In this document: positions 1-7,580 of the stretch, one piece after another
Position numbering within the stretch: the first letter of the stretch is position 1
Layout of the letters: each line of letters begins with the position of its first letter
Source: Mycobacterium sp.
GTDB taxonomy: Bacteria; Actinomycetota; Actinomycetes; Mycobacteriales; Mycobacteriaceae
Assembly (NCBI GenBank): GCA_031292695.1
Contig: JARLGS010000236.1
Coordinates: 1-42,521 of the forward strand
Direction of reading: 5' to 3'
DNA length: 42,521 nt
Position numbers and translations under genes: made by a program
The notes under the pieces: model-generated
Databases searched by the model: none
What the model was told of the DNA's origin: nothing
The model's input: only the letters and a program-made list of their open reading frames with translations

Positions 1-144
1 CTCCCTCCGTCCGTTCAAAACGCTATTGCCTGCAACCATCGTCGAACATGAGGCTTTAGTCCCCAACCGCATGGCCATGAGACCTTCCTGCGTCGACGAG
101 GGTTGACCGGCGCTTGCGCTGTGGCATCGTCACACAGGTGAATC

Positions 145-164
145 GCCCCTCTGCTTTAGTGCAG
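145..164. repeat. Left terminal inverted repeat of the IS1595-family element
   Basis: It begins GCCCCTCTGCTT and is the inverted partner of 1155-1174, with one mismatch in 20 bases. It ends 12 bp before the GTG start of the transposase, so promoter and ribosome-binding signals must lie largely in or next to the repeat. Confidence 0.85.
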
Positions 165-176
165 TAGAATCTGGGT

Positions 177-1154
177 GTGGTTGTTCCCCAGGGTCATCCG
201 GTTCGCGGGGTGGACTATCCGGGGACTTTCCAACAGTTGATCAGCTGGTTTCCCGACGAGCAGGCGTGTGTCGACTATCTGGCCCAGTTGCGGTGGGGCG
301 GTGGGTTTTCGTGTCCCGCGTGTGGGGCGGGCCAGTTCTGGACAACGGCAAAGGGCCTGCGTATGTGCACATCCTGCGGTCGGAAGACGTCGGTGACGGC
401 CGGCACGGTCTTCCACCGCTCCCGCACGCCCCTGACGACGTGGTTCGCCGCGATGTGGTTCCTGACCGCCTCGAAGAACGGGATCTCGGCGACGAACCTG
501 CACGAAGTCCTCGGGTTCGGCTCCTATGAGACGGCGTGGGCGTGGCTGCACAAACTGCGGCGGTCGATGGTGCGCCCAGATCGCGACCGCCTGTCCGGAG
601 TGGTAGAGGTCGACGAAAGCTTCGTCGGCGGCCGGACCCGCGGCACCGCCGGCGGGGGCACGGACAAAACCATCGTCGTCATCGCCGTCGAGAGGATCGG
701 TCCGCGCAAACTCGGCCGTGTCCGACTGCAGTCGATTCCCAACTCGAACAACGAGTTTCTGCTCCCAGTGGTACGCAGTTTCGTCGAGCCGGGCTCGGTG
801 CTACGCACCGATGGCCGTGTCGGCTACACGCGTCTGGCAGGCGAAGGCTACGTCCACGAGCCGGTCAATCTCAGCGCCTCCGACGAGCCCGCACACGAGG
901 AACTACCCGGTGTGCACCGGGTCGCCTCGCTGCTCAAACGATGGGTCGCCGAAACCCTGCACCACGGGCTGAGCCCGCAGCACTTCGACTACTACCTCGA
1001 CGAGTTCGCCTTCCGCTTCAACCGGCGCAACGCCACCCAACGCGGCCTGCTGTTCTACCGGCTAATTCAACAAGCCCTGGCCACCGACCCGCACCCACTA
1101 CGCGACCTGATCGACGGCCCGACGCCCGAAACACCCGAAAAGTCCGATTACTGA
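177..1154 (+). CDS. IS1595-family transposase with N-terminal zinc ribbon
   Basis: A 325-residue transposase that appears full length. The N-terminal third has a zinc-ribbon Cys pattern (C46-x2-C49 and C64-x2-C67) of the Zn_Tnp_IS1595 type. The C-terminal half is an ISXO2-like DDE domain: D146 in VEVDESFVGG, D212 in RTDGRVGY, the HRVASLLKRW block and E276 in YLDEFAFRFNRR. These are the expected catalytic and signature residues, so the enzyme looks active. The GTG start lies just inside the left inverted repeat and the stop abuts the right one, which supports these gene limits. No passenger gene is present. Confidence 0.93.
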   Translation: MVVPQGHPVRGVDYPGTFQQLISWFPDEQACVDYLAQLRWGGGFSCPACGAGQFWTTAKGLRMCTSCGRKTSVTAGTVFHRSRTPLTTWFAAMWFLTASKNGISATNLHEVLGFGSYETAWAWLHKLRRSMVRPDRDRLSGVVEVDESFVGGRTRGTAGGGTDKTIVVIAVERIGPRKLGRVRLQSIPNSNNEFLLPVVRSFVEPGSVLRTDGRVGYTRLAGEGYVHEPVNLSASDEPAHEELPGVHRVASLLKRWVAETLHHGLSPQHFDYYLDEFAFRFNRRNATQRGLLFYRLIQQALATDPHPLRDLIDGPTPETPEKSDY

Positions 1155-1174
1155 CTGCACTCAAGCAGAGGGGC
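1155..1174. repeat. Right terminal inverted repeat of the IS1595-family element
   Basis: Its reverse complement begins GCCCCTCTGCTTGAG and pairs with 145-164. It starts immediately after the transposase TGA at 1152-1154. Confidence 0.85.
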
Positions 1175-1495
1175 AGTTCAGGCTTGCGAGGAAAACCCCG
1201 GAATCGATTTGCTGATCGCGGGAACGGGCCGGCAAGAGAAACGCCTGTGTGCGAAAGCAGCGGATGGTGCGGGCGGCGAACGCTTCCACTTCCTCGGGGG
1301 ACGGTCATAACTGCGCGCGCTGCCGACCTTATACACCAAGCCGCTCGGTTGTGCGGGGCTCTCGATGGCTTGCCCGGGACGCGGCATGCGCACCAACCGA
1401 ATTGACCAAACCTATTGCATGTCTAATATCACCACACGGGACAAGCCGTGTGCTATGAGCTGTCATCATTTGGCGCCGCCCGCCTTCCGAGGAGG
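1175..1495. other. Gap with no recognisable gene
   Basis: Only short overlapping frames of arginine/proline-rich composition are present on both strands, typical of non-coding high-GC DNA. I see no RNA gene or clear promoter. It lies between the IS1595 element and the 3' end of the leftward pseudogene. Confidence 0.4.
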
Positions 1496-1964
1496 TTATG
1501 GCGAATCCTCCGCGACGTATTGGCGGGCGAATTGGTCTGCCGGCACTACCCACTGCTCGCCCTGGACCCCTTCGACCACCCAGCCGTCGGCTGTCGCGGT
1601 GATCGGGCCTCCCAGGGTTTGGATGATCTCACCCGTCGCGGGCCAGCCGGGCACGTACGAAACCGCTTCGGCGCCATTGGTTTTTATCGATGTGCTGGTA
1701 TGTCGCGTGGAAGATGTCATCGCGCACCGACCAGGTGCGGCCGGTGCCGTCGCTGATAGCCCAATCGCCGGCGGCACCCGCCATGATTTCCCCGGAATCT
1801 GTTGTCCAGTGCCATGGTTGGGCGCGCCGCTCGGCGGTGACGATGCCGGTGCGGCGGAAGCGTTGCCACTGTGATCCGGTCGGCCCGGACGCGGCCAGGG
1901 CAGCAACGGCGGCAGCGGCCGCGACTGCCACGGTCCGGGTGACGGTGATGATATGAGCGACCAT
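1496..1964 (-). pseudogene. Secreted two-repeat protein, frameshifted at a T5 run
   Basis: The leftward frame opening at 1964 starts with an apparent signal peptide (MVAHIITVTRTVAVAAAAA, then a small hydrophobic stretch). It continues through a module of the form 'RRTGIVTA...AGDWAISDGTGRTWSVRDDIFHATY'. The neighbouring frame then carries a second copy of the same module ('EAVSYVPGWPATGEIIQTL...DGWVVEGVQGEQWVVPADQFARQY') ending at 1496. Dropping one base from the T5 run at 1681-1685 joins the two into one protein of about 155 residues (DKTNGAEAV across the junction). The paired GDW...W-V-x-D-x-F-x-x-Y repeats recall small actinobacterial proteins of unknown function. It is either a young pseudogene or a sequencing indel. 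Confidence 0.6.
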
Positions 1965-2590
1965 GGTTTTCCATTCGACGGTTAGCGCGGTGCGGAGCGC
2001 ACTGCAACAAGCTTCCTGCAGTCGCCCCTGCTGTGAGGCGATTTTGAACCAGTCATGGCGCCGACAGGCGATTCAGCTCGTCACGCAGCCGCTGCAGCAA
2101 TTGCACCACTACTGTTCGACGGGTTGAACTGTGGGCGCCCGGGCGAAGATCCGGCACGGCTGGGCGCGGAAATCGTCGGAGTTCAAGATCGACTCGATGA
2201 TGGGTTCGCCCTTCCTTGTGATGCAGCGGGCCGACGGCCGTATCCCAGCTGACGACCCCACCGTTCACCGCGGCCGGGTGGGTGCTGGACCTGACTCCGG
2301 ATCAACGACCGCAAATGTGGACAAAGGCATCTAAGCGTTTGCAAGGATCCACAGCGTCGACTGGCGCGCCCTCGGACTGGACTTCCTGGACACGCCTGAA
2401 ACGGCAGTGGTCTCGACGCGGATTTGGCCTGGTGTCGCCGGACCTTCGAACGGGCAGCCAATGGTGGACCGAACCGACGATCGAGGCGGCGCTGAATTGG
2501 CTGAAAGTGCGTCTTCATCCGAACAAAACCGCACGCACCGGGTCGGCGCTATGCTGACTGACTGTCACAGCGCAAATAGAAGGCGTTGCT
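1965..2590. other. Gap of about 625 bp, possibly decayed coding DNA
   Basis: No frame shows a recognisable protein. A rightward frame near 2282-2557 has a tryptophan-rich tail (WSRRGFGLVSPDL...WWTEPTIEAALNWLKVRL) that looks more protein-like than its surroundings, but I cannot assign it and it has no convincing start. The last ~40 bases hold the leader of the ABC transporter, with AGAAGG as likely ribosome-binding site at about 2578-2583. Confidence 0.35.
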
Positions 2591-4366
2591 ATGGGGCGTC
2601 TGATTCTTCAATTAGTCCGGCCGTACCGCTGGCGTGCAGCCATCGTCCTGGCAGCGATGCTGGTGCAGGCGGCCGTGGGCCTCCTCGCGCCCTGGCCGCT
2701 GAAGATCATCATCGACAGCCTCGTCGGAAACCACCCGGTCCCGCTGTGGACGAGCTGGTTTGCGCCGATGCTGGCCCGGGGCGGCAAAATGCAGGTCGCG
2801 GCGCTAGCAGCCATCATCACCGTAGAAATCGCCGTCGCGGGCGCGCTCGCGGGCTACGTCGGCAACTACTTCGTCGAAAATGTTGGCCAACGGGTCGCCA
2901 ACGATCTGAGAATACGGACGTATCACCACCTGCAGCGCCTTTCCCTTAGCTATTACCACAGCCACCCGGTCGGCACGATCCTCAGCACCATCACCACCGA
3001 CGTGACCACGATCCAGACTTTCGCGTCGCAATCCACGATCTCCATCTTCATTGACATGCTCATGATTGTCGGCATGGTGGTCGTGATGTTCGCGCTCCAT
3101 TGGGATTTCGCGCTGATCGCTATCGCGCTGTTTCCTTTCCTGATCTTGTTCGTCGCCCGCATCAGAGCGGCCATCGAGAAGACGATCACGGAGGTCCGCA
3201 GAATCCAGGCCGATATGGTGGCGATCGCGCAAGAGGACCTGGAGTCGATAGAAGCGGTGGAGGCATTCGAGCGCGAAGACCTCGAGGAAAGGCAACTGGC
3301 GCGGATCAGCTGGCTGAGCGTGGAGGCAGCGATGAAGGCCAGGCGGGTGCGGGCGCTGCTCGGGCCGGTGGTCTCCGTCCCGATCGCGTTGTCCACCGCG
3401 TTCGTGCTCTGGCGCGGCTCGGCACTGATAGTGAATGGGGCCATGACGTTGGGCTCGCTCACCGTTTTCACGGCCTATCTGGCGAGGTTCTTCTTACCGG
3501 TGCAGGACCTCGCCGGGCAGATGGACTCCATCGCGCAGGCATCGGTGGCGGCACAGCGGATACAGGCGCTCCTTGAGGCGGAGAGCATCATTCCGGAGCG
3601 CCCCGACGCTGTTGATCCGCCGCCGTTTCGCGGTGAGATCGCCTTTGAGCATGTGGCCTTCAGCTACGACGCCGACACCCCAGTGTTGCAGAACGTCAGC
3701 TTCGGCATCAAGGCGGGCGAATTGGTGGGGATCGTCGGTGCCACCGGCAGCGGCAAGTCCACCATTGTCAGCCTCATCCCGCGGTTCTACGACGCGAACG
3801 CGGGCACCATCACGATCGATGGTGCTGACATCCGGGACTTCAAGCTACACGGACTGCGCAGCCAAATCGGCTTCGTGCTGCAGGAGACCGTCCTGTTCCG
3901 GGGAACTGTGCGCGACAACATCGCCTTTGGCCGCCCCGACGCCACCGAGCAGGAAATCATTCAGGCGGCCAAACTGGCCAACGCCGATGAATTCATCACC
4001 CGCATGCCGCACGGGTACGACAGCGTGGTCGGCGAGCGGGGTCTGACGCTCTCCGGCGGACAGCGCCAGCGCATCGGGATTGCCCGCGCTCTGATTCGCA
4101 ACGACCCGATCCTGATTCTCGACGAGCCAACCGCGGCGCTCGACGCCGAGTCCGAACAGCTGGTAATCGAGGCTATGGAACGACTCATGAAGGGCCGCAC
4201 CGTTATTTGCATCGCCCATCGACTGAGCACTATCCGCGACGCCAACAAGATCGTCGTCATAAAGGACGGCGTGGTCGCAGAAGAAGGCACCCACCAGGAG
4301 TTGCTGGACCTCAACGGGGCCTACGCCCAGCTGCACCGCATCCAGTACAAGGAACAGCGGGCGTAG
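2591..4366 (+). CDS. ABC exporter, fused membrane and ATPase domains (ABCB/MsbA type)
   Basis: A 591-residue half-transporter, expected to work as a homodimer in the cytoplasmic membrane. Residues ~15-310 form the six-helix exporter domain, with helices visible near 16-34, 69-92, 150-168, 172-192 and 255-290. Residues ~345-585 form the nucleotide-binding domain: Walker A GATGSGKST at 383-391, Q-loop near 431, signature LSGGQRQR at 487-494, Walker B ILILDEP at 507-513 and switch His at ~543. All ATPase residues are present, so it should be functional. The substrate cannot be told from sequence; this class exports lipids, peptides or drugs. It stands alone, with no partner transporter gene or regulator beside it. 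ATG follows AGAAGG. Confidence 0.93.
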   Translation: MGRLILQLVRPYRWRAAIVLAAMLVQAAVGLLAPWPLKIIIDSLVGNHPVPLWTSWFAPMLARGGKMQVAALAAIITVEIAVAGALAGYVGNYFVENVGQRVANDLRIRTYHHLQRLSLSYYHSHPVGTILSTITTDVTTIQTFASQSTISIFIDMLMIVGMVVVMFALHWDFALIAIALFPFLILFVARIRAAIEKTITEVRRIQADMVAIAQEDLESIEAVEAFEREDLEERQLARISWLSVEAAMKARRVRALLGPVVSVPIALSTAFVLWRGSALIVNGAMTLGSLTVFTAYLARFFLPVQDLAGQMDSIAQASVAAQRIQALLEAESIIPERPDAVDPPPFRGEIAFEHVAFSYDADTPVLQNVSFGIKAGELVGIVGATGSGKSTIVSLIPRFYDANAGTITIDGADIRDFKLHGLRSQIGFVLQETVLFRGTVRDNIAFGRPDATEQEIIQAAKLANADEFITRMPHGYDSVVGERGLTLSGGQRQRIGIARALIRNDPILILDEPTAALDAESEQLVIEAMERLMKGRTVICIAHRLSTIRDANKIVVIKDGVVAEEGTHQELLDLNGAYAQLHRIQYKEQRA

Positions 4367-4603
4367 ACCGGCTTCCAAGCAACCTTCACCAGTTAGCGGC
4401 GCTTGCTGACATCCGTTTCCATCGGCGGATCGGGGAGCAGCTCCGGCGCCCTGCCTACGTGGGCAACGTGGTGTTCAGATCCGTCATACGCATCCTTCGA
4501 CCAAATGCCAAGCTGCAGAGGCAACTACCAACCAGAAGCCGCTCGGACCGCCGCTCCCCTTCGCGGCCTACCTGGCTGCCCGAGGGCTCGACACCGTCGA
4601 CAC

Positions 4604-4936
4604 GGGCAGCGCATCGTCTCCGCCGGCTGGGACCACACGCTGCGATTGTGGGACGCCGACACCGGCGAACCCATCGGCCGACCGGTACTCGGTTACCAAG
4701 GCGGGGTGTTCGGGGTGGCGTTCAGCCCGGACGGGCATCGCATCGTCTCCGCCAGTCAAGACGAAACGCTGCGGCTGTGGCCGGCACCCGGCCCGGCGGC
4801 GTGGCCCGGGCCGTTGTGCGAAAAACTCGCCCAAAACATACGCTACCGGCAGTGGCGCGAATGGGTCTCACCGGACATCTCGCATATCACAGTGCGCCTC
4901 GGGCTCCCGGTCCCGCCCCGGGATAGCGCCGAATGA
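4604..4936 (+). pseudogene. C-terminal fragment of a WD40-repeat protein
   Basis: Only the last two WD40 blades remain: 'QRIVSAGWDHTLRLWDADTGEPIG' and 'VFGVAFSPDGHRIVSASQDETLRLW'. They are followed by the tail with 'YRQWREWVSPDI' and 'GLPVPP' that closes many mycobacterial NTPase- or kinase-linked WD40 proteins. The frame is open upstream to about 4403, but the residues before 4604 are not WD40-like and there is no start or N-terminal domain. It is therefore a truncated remnant, ending just before the IS1380-type element, which may mark an old rearrangement. The upstream 4367-4603 carries nothing recognisable. Confidence 0.7.
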
Positions 4937-4939
4937 TGC

Positions 4940-6574
4940 ACTAGCCTCGATTTTGCGTGCGGCCTGTTCGTATGGTGTGGAGCCGGTGCCGTCGGGCTTG
5001 TGGGGCTGATTTTGCCGGATGGGTATGACAAGTCGGCCGGTGTCGCTCGGTCGGCGGGCGTTTCCAGGGCCGTGGGGTTCCTCGGGTCGAGTGGACGGTG
5101 GACTGGGCGTTAGGTGAAGGCGGCCCGTAGTTGTTGCCATCCTTCGGAGATGGCGGTGGCCCAACGCCAGGTGGCGTCGATCCGCAACCGGATCTGTCGG
5201 GCGCCGCGGGTGATGCGGGCGGCGACGTGCAGGACCCGGTATCGGAAGGTGTCGATCTCGCAGTTGGCCAGATCCGGTTGGTCGGCGAACCCGATCAGTT
5301 TCGACCAGGACACCAAATCGGTTGCTGCCAAGACTATTTGCAGCCATGCGGCGTTGGCATCGAACCGGTGACAGGGCAGGTTGGCCAGCCCGGTCGCCTT
5401 GGCCTGGCGGATTCGGTCCTCCACGCGGGCGTGTTGGCGGTGCCGCAGTTCCAGGCCGCCGAGCTGGCCTGCCACCACACCGGGTGCGGTGTCGGTGATG
5501 AATGCGGTGACCCGCAGCCCGTCGGAGTCGGTGAACCGCAGCTGCGCGCCGGGGTGCGGCCGTTCCTTGCGCAGGATCAGCCGGGTCCCGGGCGGCCAGG
5601 TGCCCATCTCGACCAGCGCGGTGGCCTCGGCGACCCAGGCGCCGTCGCGGATGCCGCCGCCGGACTCGATCGCCGGATACCAGCCGTCGTTGGCGTTGAG
5701 GAGTTCCACCGCGTCGCGCACCCGGGTGTCGACGGCGTAGCCGAAGGAGAATCCCACCCCCGCGGTGCGGCAGGCGTCGGCGAACGCGTGGGTCGCACCC
5801 GCGGAATCCGAGCGCACCAGAATCTGTTGCCCGCCAGGATCGTCGGGGTCCGGCCGGTAAGCCGCCGGCAGCGATTCCAGCGCCTGCTCCAGCACGGTGA
5901 CGTGATCGGCGGCGGTGTTACTGCCCGCGTTGCCCGGTCTCAGCAGCCCGGACAAGCCTTCGCCACCGGCGATCTCGGGGCGGTCCAGAAACACCAGCAA
6001 CGAGTGATGGCCCCAGGTCTTCTTCCAGGTCGCGGCTGCGTTCTCCTTGTTGTCGGACTGGTCGATGGTAATGGTCGCATCGACATCCAGGTGCAACCAT
6101 TCACCCGGCGCCGGGGCAGCCCCGGCGGCCCACGCCGCCGCGCGGGCAGACGCCCGGGCGGCGCGGACACTGGGCAGATGGGCGGCGTCGATTCGTTCGT
6201 CGACCAGCCGCCACATGGTGGTCGTCGACGCGGCGGGACCGAAGACGTGTTCGCGATCGCCGCACCGCTGCCCGACGGCGTCGATGCAGTCCGCCCCGTC
6301 GGCCACCGCGGCGGCCAGATCGGCGAACACCGCACCCGGCTCGTAGATCCACGGGCCGCGATAGGTGTCGGCCAGCGCGGCCGTGACCTGCGTCGACAGC
6401 CCGGTCAGGTCCGCCAACTCCCGCAGCATCCCTACCCCGGCGTGCGACACGACACCGTGACCGTCCGCGGACACTTTCACCCGGGAAACCGCTGCGATAC
6501 TCTTCACCTGCGAAGTGCCTTCCAGCCAGCGTCGTGGAACCGTAGAGAAGTCCCATTATGCCTTGCAGGACAGG
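4940..6574 (-). mobile_element. IS1380-family insertion sequence (ends not firmly located)
   Basis: The element is defined by its transposase at 5110-6507. A plausible outer right end is at about 6574, where the inward strand begins CCTGTCCTGCA, similar to IS1380-type termini. The left end was not found: CCTGTTCG at 4963 matches only the first five bases. The 4-mer CACT occurs at 4939-4942 and 6575-6578, which would suit a 4-bp target duplication. However, it does not pair with a convincing inverted repeat, so the limits given are approximate. Confidence 0.45.
5110..6507 (-). CDS. IS1380-family transposase
   Basis: A 465-residue DDE transposase of normal length for the family. The N-terminal part (1-130) carries the 'AGVGMLRELADLTGLS...YEPGAVFADLAAAVADGADCI' block. 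The catalytic core shows D141/D143 in LHLDVDATI, D234 in ILVRSDSAG and a late ARVEDRIRQAK block that supplies the Glu, followed by 'GLANLPCHRFDANAAWLQIVLAATDL'. All of these are typical IS1380 signatures. It starts with GTG at 6507. It appears intact and lies between the WD40 remnant and the TauD-like gene. A long open frame on the opposite strand (5131-6621) is only its antisense shadow. Confidence 0.92.
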   Translation of the reverse strand: MKSIAAVSRVKVSADGHGVVSHAGVGMLRELADLTGLSTQVTAALADTYRGPWIYEPGAVFADLAAAVADGADCIDAVGQRCGDREHVFGPAASTTTMWRLVDERIDAAHLPSVRAARASARAAAWAAGAAPAPGEWLHLDVDATITIDQSDNKENAAATWKKTWGHHSLLVFLDRPEIAGGEGLSGLLRPGNAGSNTAADHVTVLEQALESLPAAYRPDPDDPGGQQILVRSDSAGATHAFADACRTAGVGFSFGYAVDTRVRDAVELLNANDGWYPAIESGGGIRDGAWVAEATALVEMGTWPPGTRLILRKERPHPGAQLRFTDSDGLRVTAFITDTAPGVVAGQLGGLELRHRQHARVEDRIRQAKATGLANLPCHRFDANAAWLQIVLAATDLVSWSKLIGFADQPDLANCEIDTFRYRVLHVAARITRGARQIRLRIDATWRWATAISEGWQQLRAAFT

Positions 6575-6611
6575 CACTTTCGCTTATCTACACGCCGTCA
6601 TTCGCCGCATT

Positions 6612-7226
6612 TCACGAATAATCCAGGCTAGCCGCTGCGCGACCGTGGATAGTGCGGCGATTGTCGACAACAAGCACCTGGTTGGCGGCGGTCCATTGAT
6701 GCTCCTCAGCGTCGTCGGACAAGTGGACGAAGTAGTCAGACAATTGGCGCGCGCGCTGGTCGCAGGGCGTCATGCATCCAGGGTCGAACCGGACACCTCG
6801 ATCGATCCTGGCAGTGGTATAGAAGCTGTCTCGTCCGCTCTGAACAAGAAATACCCCATCGTCGAGGTAGGGCGGCCATACCTCCGTGCGACCTTTCGAT
6901 CGAAATATTCGACGGACGAGTGTAGGCACAGGGGTTGGGTTGGTAGCCACAAGGACGACGATGTCTGGTGGGTGGCGGAGGTGCGCTCCGTCGGTGTGCA
7001 GTGGCTGCTTATCGAGTCCGTGAATTGCGCTAAGCGACCTTGGAGGGGCCGCCGCCTGACTGGTGGGCCGCAAGACCGATACGGGAGGGCCGCTTACCCG
7101 ATTTGGGACTTCGCGCCAGCCGTGGCGAAGCCCTGCTGAGCTGACGTCTTCCACCGAGCCATCGAGAGTGCACCACCCCTCCCGACGGGCGACCGTAGCC
7201 GCCTCCTGCAGATCCAAGAAATTCAC
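6612..7226 (-). CDS. TauD/TfdA-like Fe(II)/2-oxoglutarate dioxygenase, frameshifted near its end
   Basis: The 204-residue product has the Fe(II) facial triad of the TauD/clavaminate-synthase fold: H77-x-D79 in LHTDGAH and distal H194 in VVDNRRTIHGR. The oxygenase core is therefore present. Translation stops right after SLDYS. If one base is removed from the AA at 6617-6618, the frame continues with REMRRMTACR to a stop at 6584-6586. That restores the Arg-rich tail which normally binds 2-oxoglutarate in this family. So the gene is probably a recent frameshift or a sequencing error, not an IS truncation. The proposed start is GTG at 7226 with only a weak ribosome-binding site. Its substrate is unknown; neighbours are IS DNA and the arsenic island. 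Confidence 0.72.
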   Translation of the reverse strand: MNFLDLQEAATVARREGWCTLDGSVEDVSSAGLRHGWREVPNRVSGPPVSVLRPTSQAAAPPRSLSAIHGLDKQPLHTDGAHLRHPPDIVVLVATNPTPVPTLVRRIFRSKGRTEVWPPYLDDGVFLVQSGRDSFYTTARIDRGVRFDPGCMTPCDQRARQLSDYFVHLSDDAEEHQWTAANQVLVVDNRRTIHGRAAASLDYS

Positions 7227-7580
7227 AACATCTCGACGTTAACACCTGAAAAGCACACCGTCCGCTTAGCAATAACGAATCGCCCGAATCTGAGACGCCA
7301 GTTGACCTAACCGACGCTTAGCCCGACCAAAGGCGCTCAGCGCGAAGGCTAATTCGTTGCTGCCTATTGCCGCCCTCAGTCTGAATTGCTCGTGGCCCGA
7401 CCTTCTCGATGCGAACGAGTCGACTTGGGCGTTTGTCGCTGTTGGCTCCGTTGGCTATTAGAGGAAACAGCTAGTCAGGGCGTTGGTGATGTTGGCGAGC
7501 GACGACTCATGTCGGAACTACTGCGGACGGTCTGCGGACGCAATAGATCATCTTTCGGATTTTAGATTTGGGTCGGGTGG
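7227..7580. other. Gap with no recognisable gene
   Basis: A comparatively AT-richer stretch between the TauD-like gene and the arsenic island. Only short, unconvincing frames are present, and I see no RNA gene or clear terminator. It may be the junction between the IS-rich region and the island. Confidence 0.4.

Larger units (their letters stand above)
145..1174 (+). mobile_element. Complete IS1595-family insertion sequence
   Basis: A 1030-bp element bounded by 20-bp terminal inverted repeats that match at 19 of 20 positions and enclose one transposase gene. The right repeat begins one base after the stop codon, so the element is very compact. The 8 bases outside each end (137-144 and 1175-1182) are not identical, so the 8-bp target duplication usual for this family is not visible. 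That suggests an old insertion, a later rearrangement, or recombination between two copies. The ends are seen directly; the family comes from the transposase. Confidence 0.85.

Noticed and set aside
1..144. Possible partial gene at the left edge
   Set aside because: No frame gives a recognisable C-terminus before the IS; too short to judge.
5131..6621. Rightward open frame of 496 codons
   Set aside because: It is the antisense of the IS1380 transposase; the translation is Gly/Arg/Val-rich with no motif, while the opposite strand has a complete DDE transposase.
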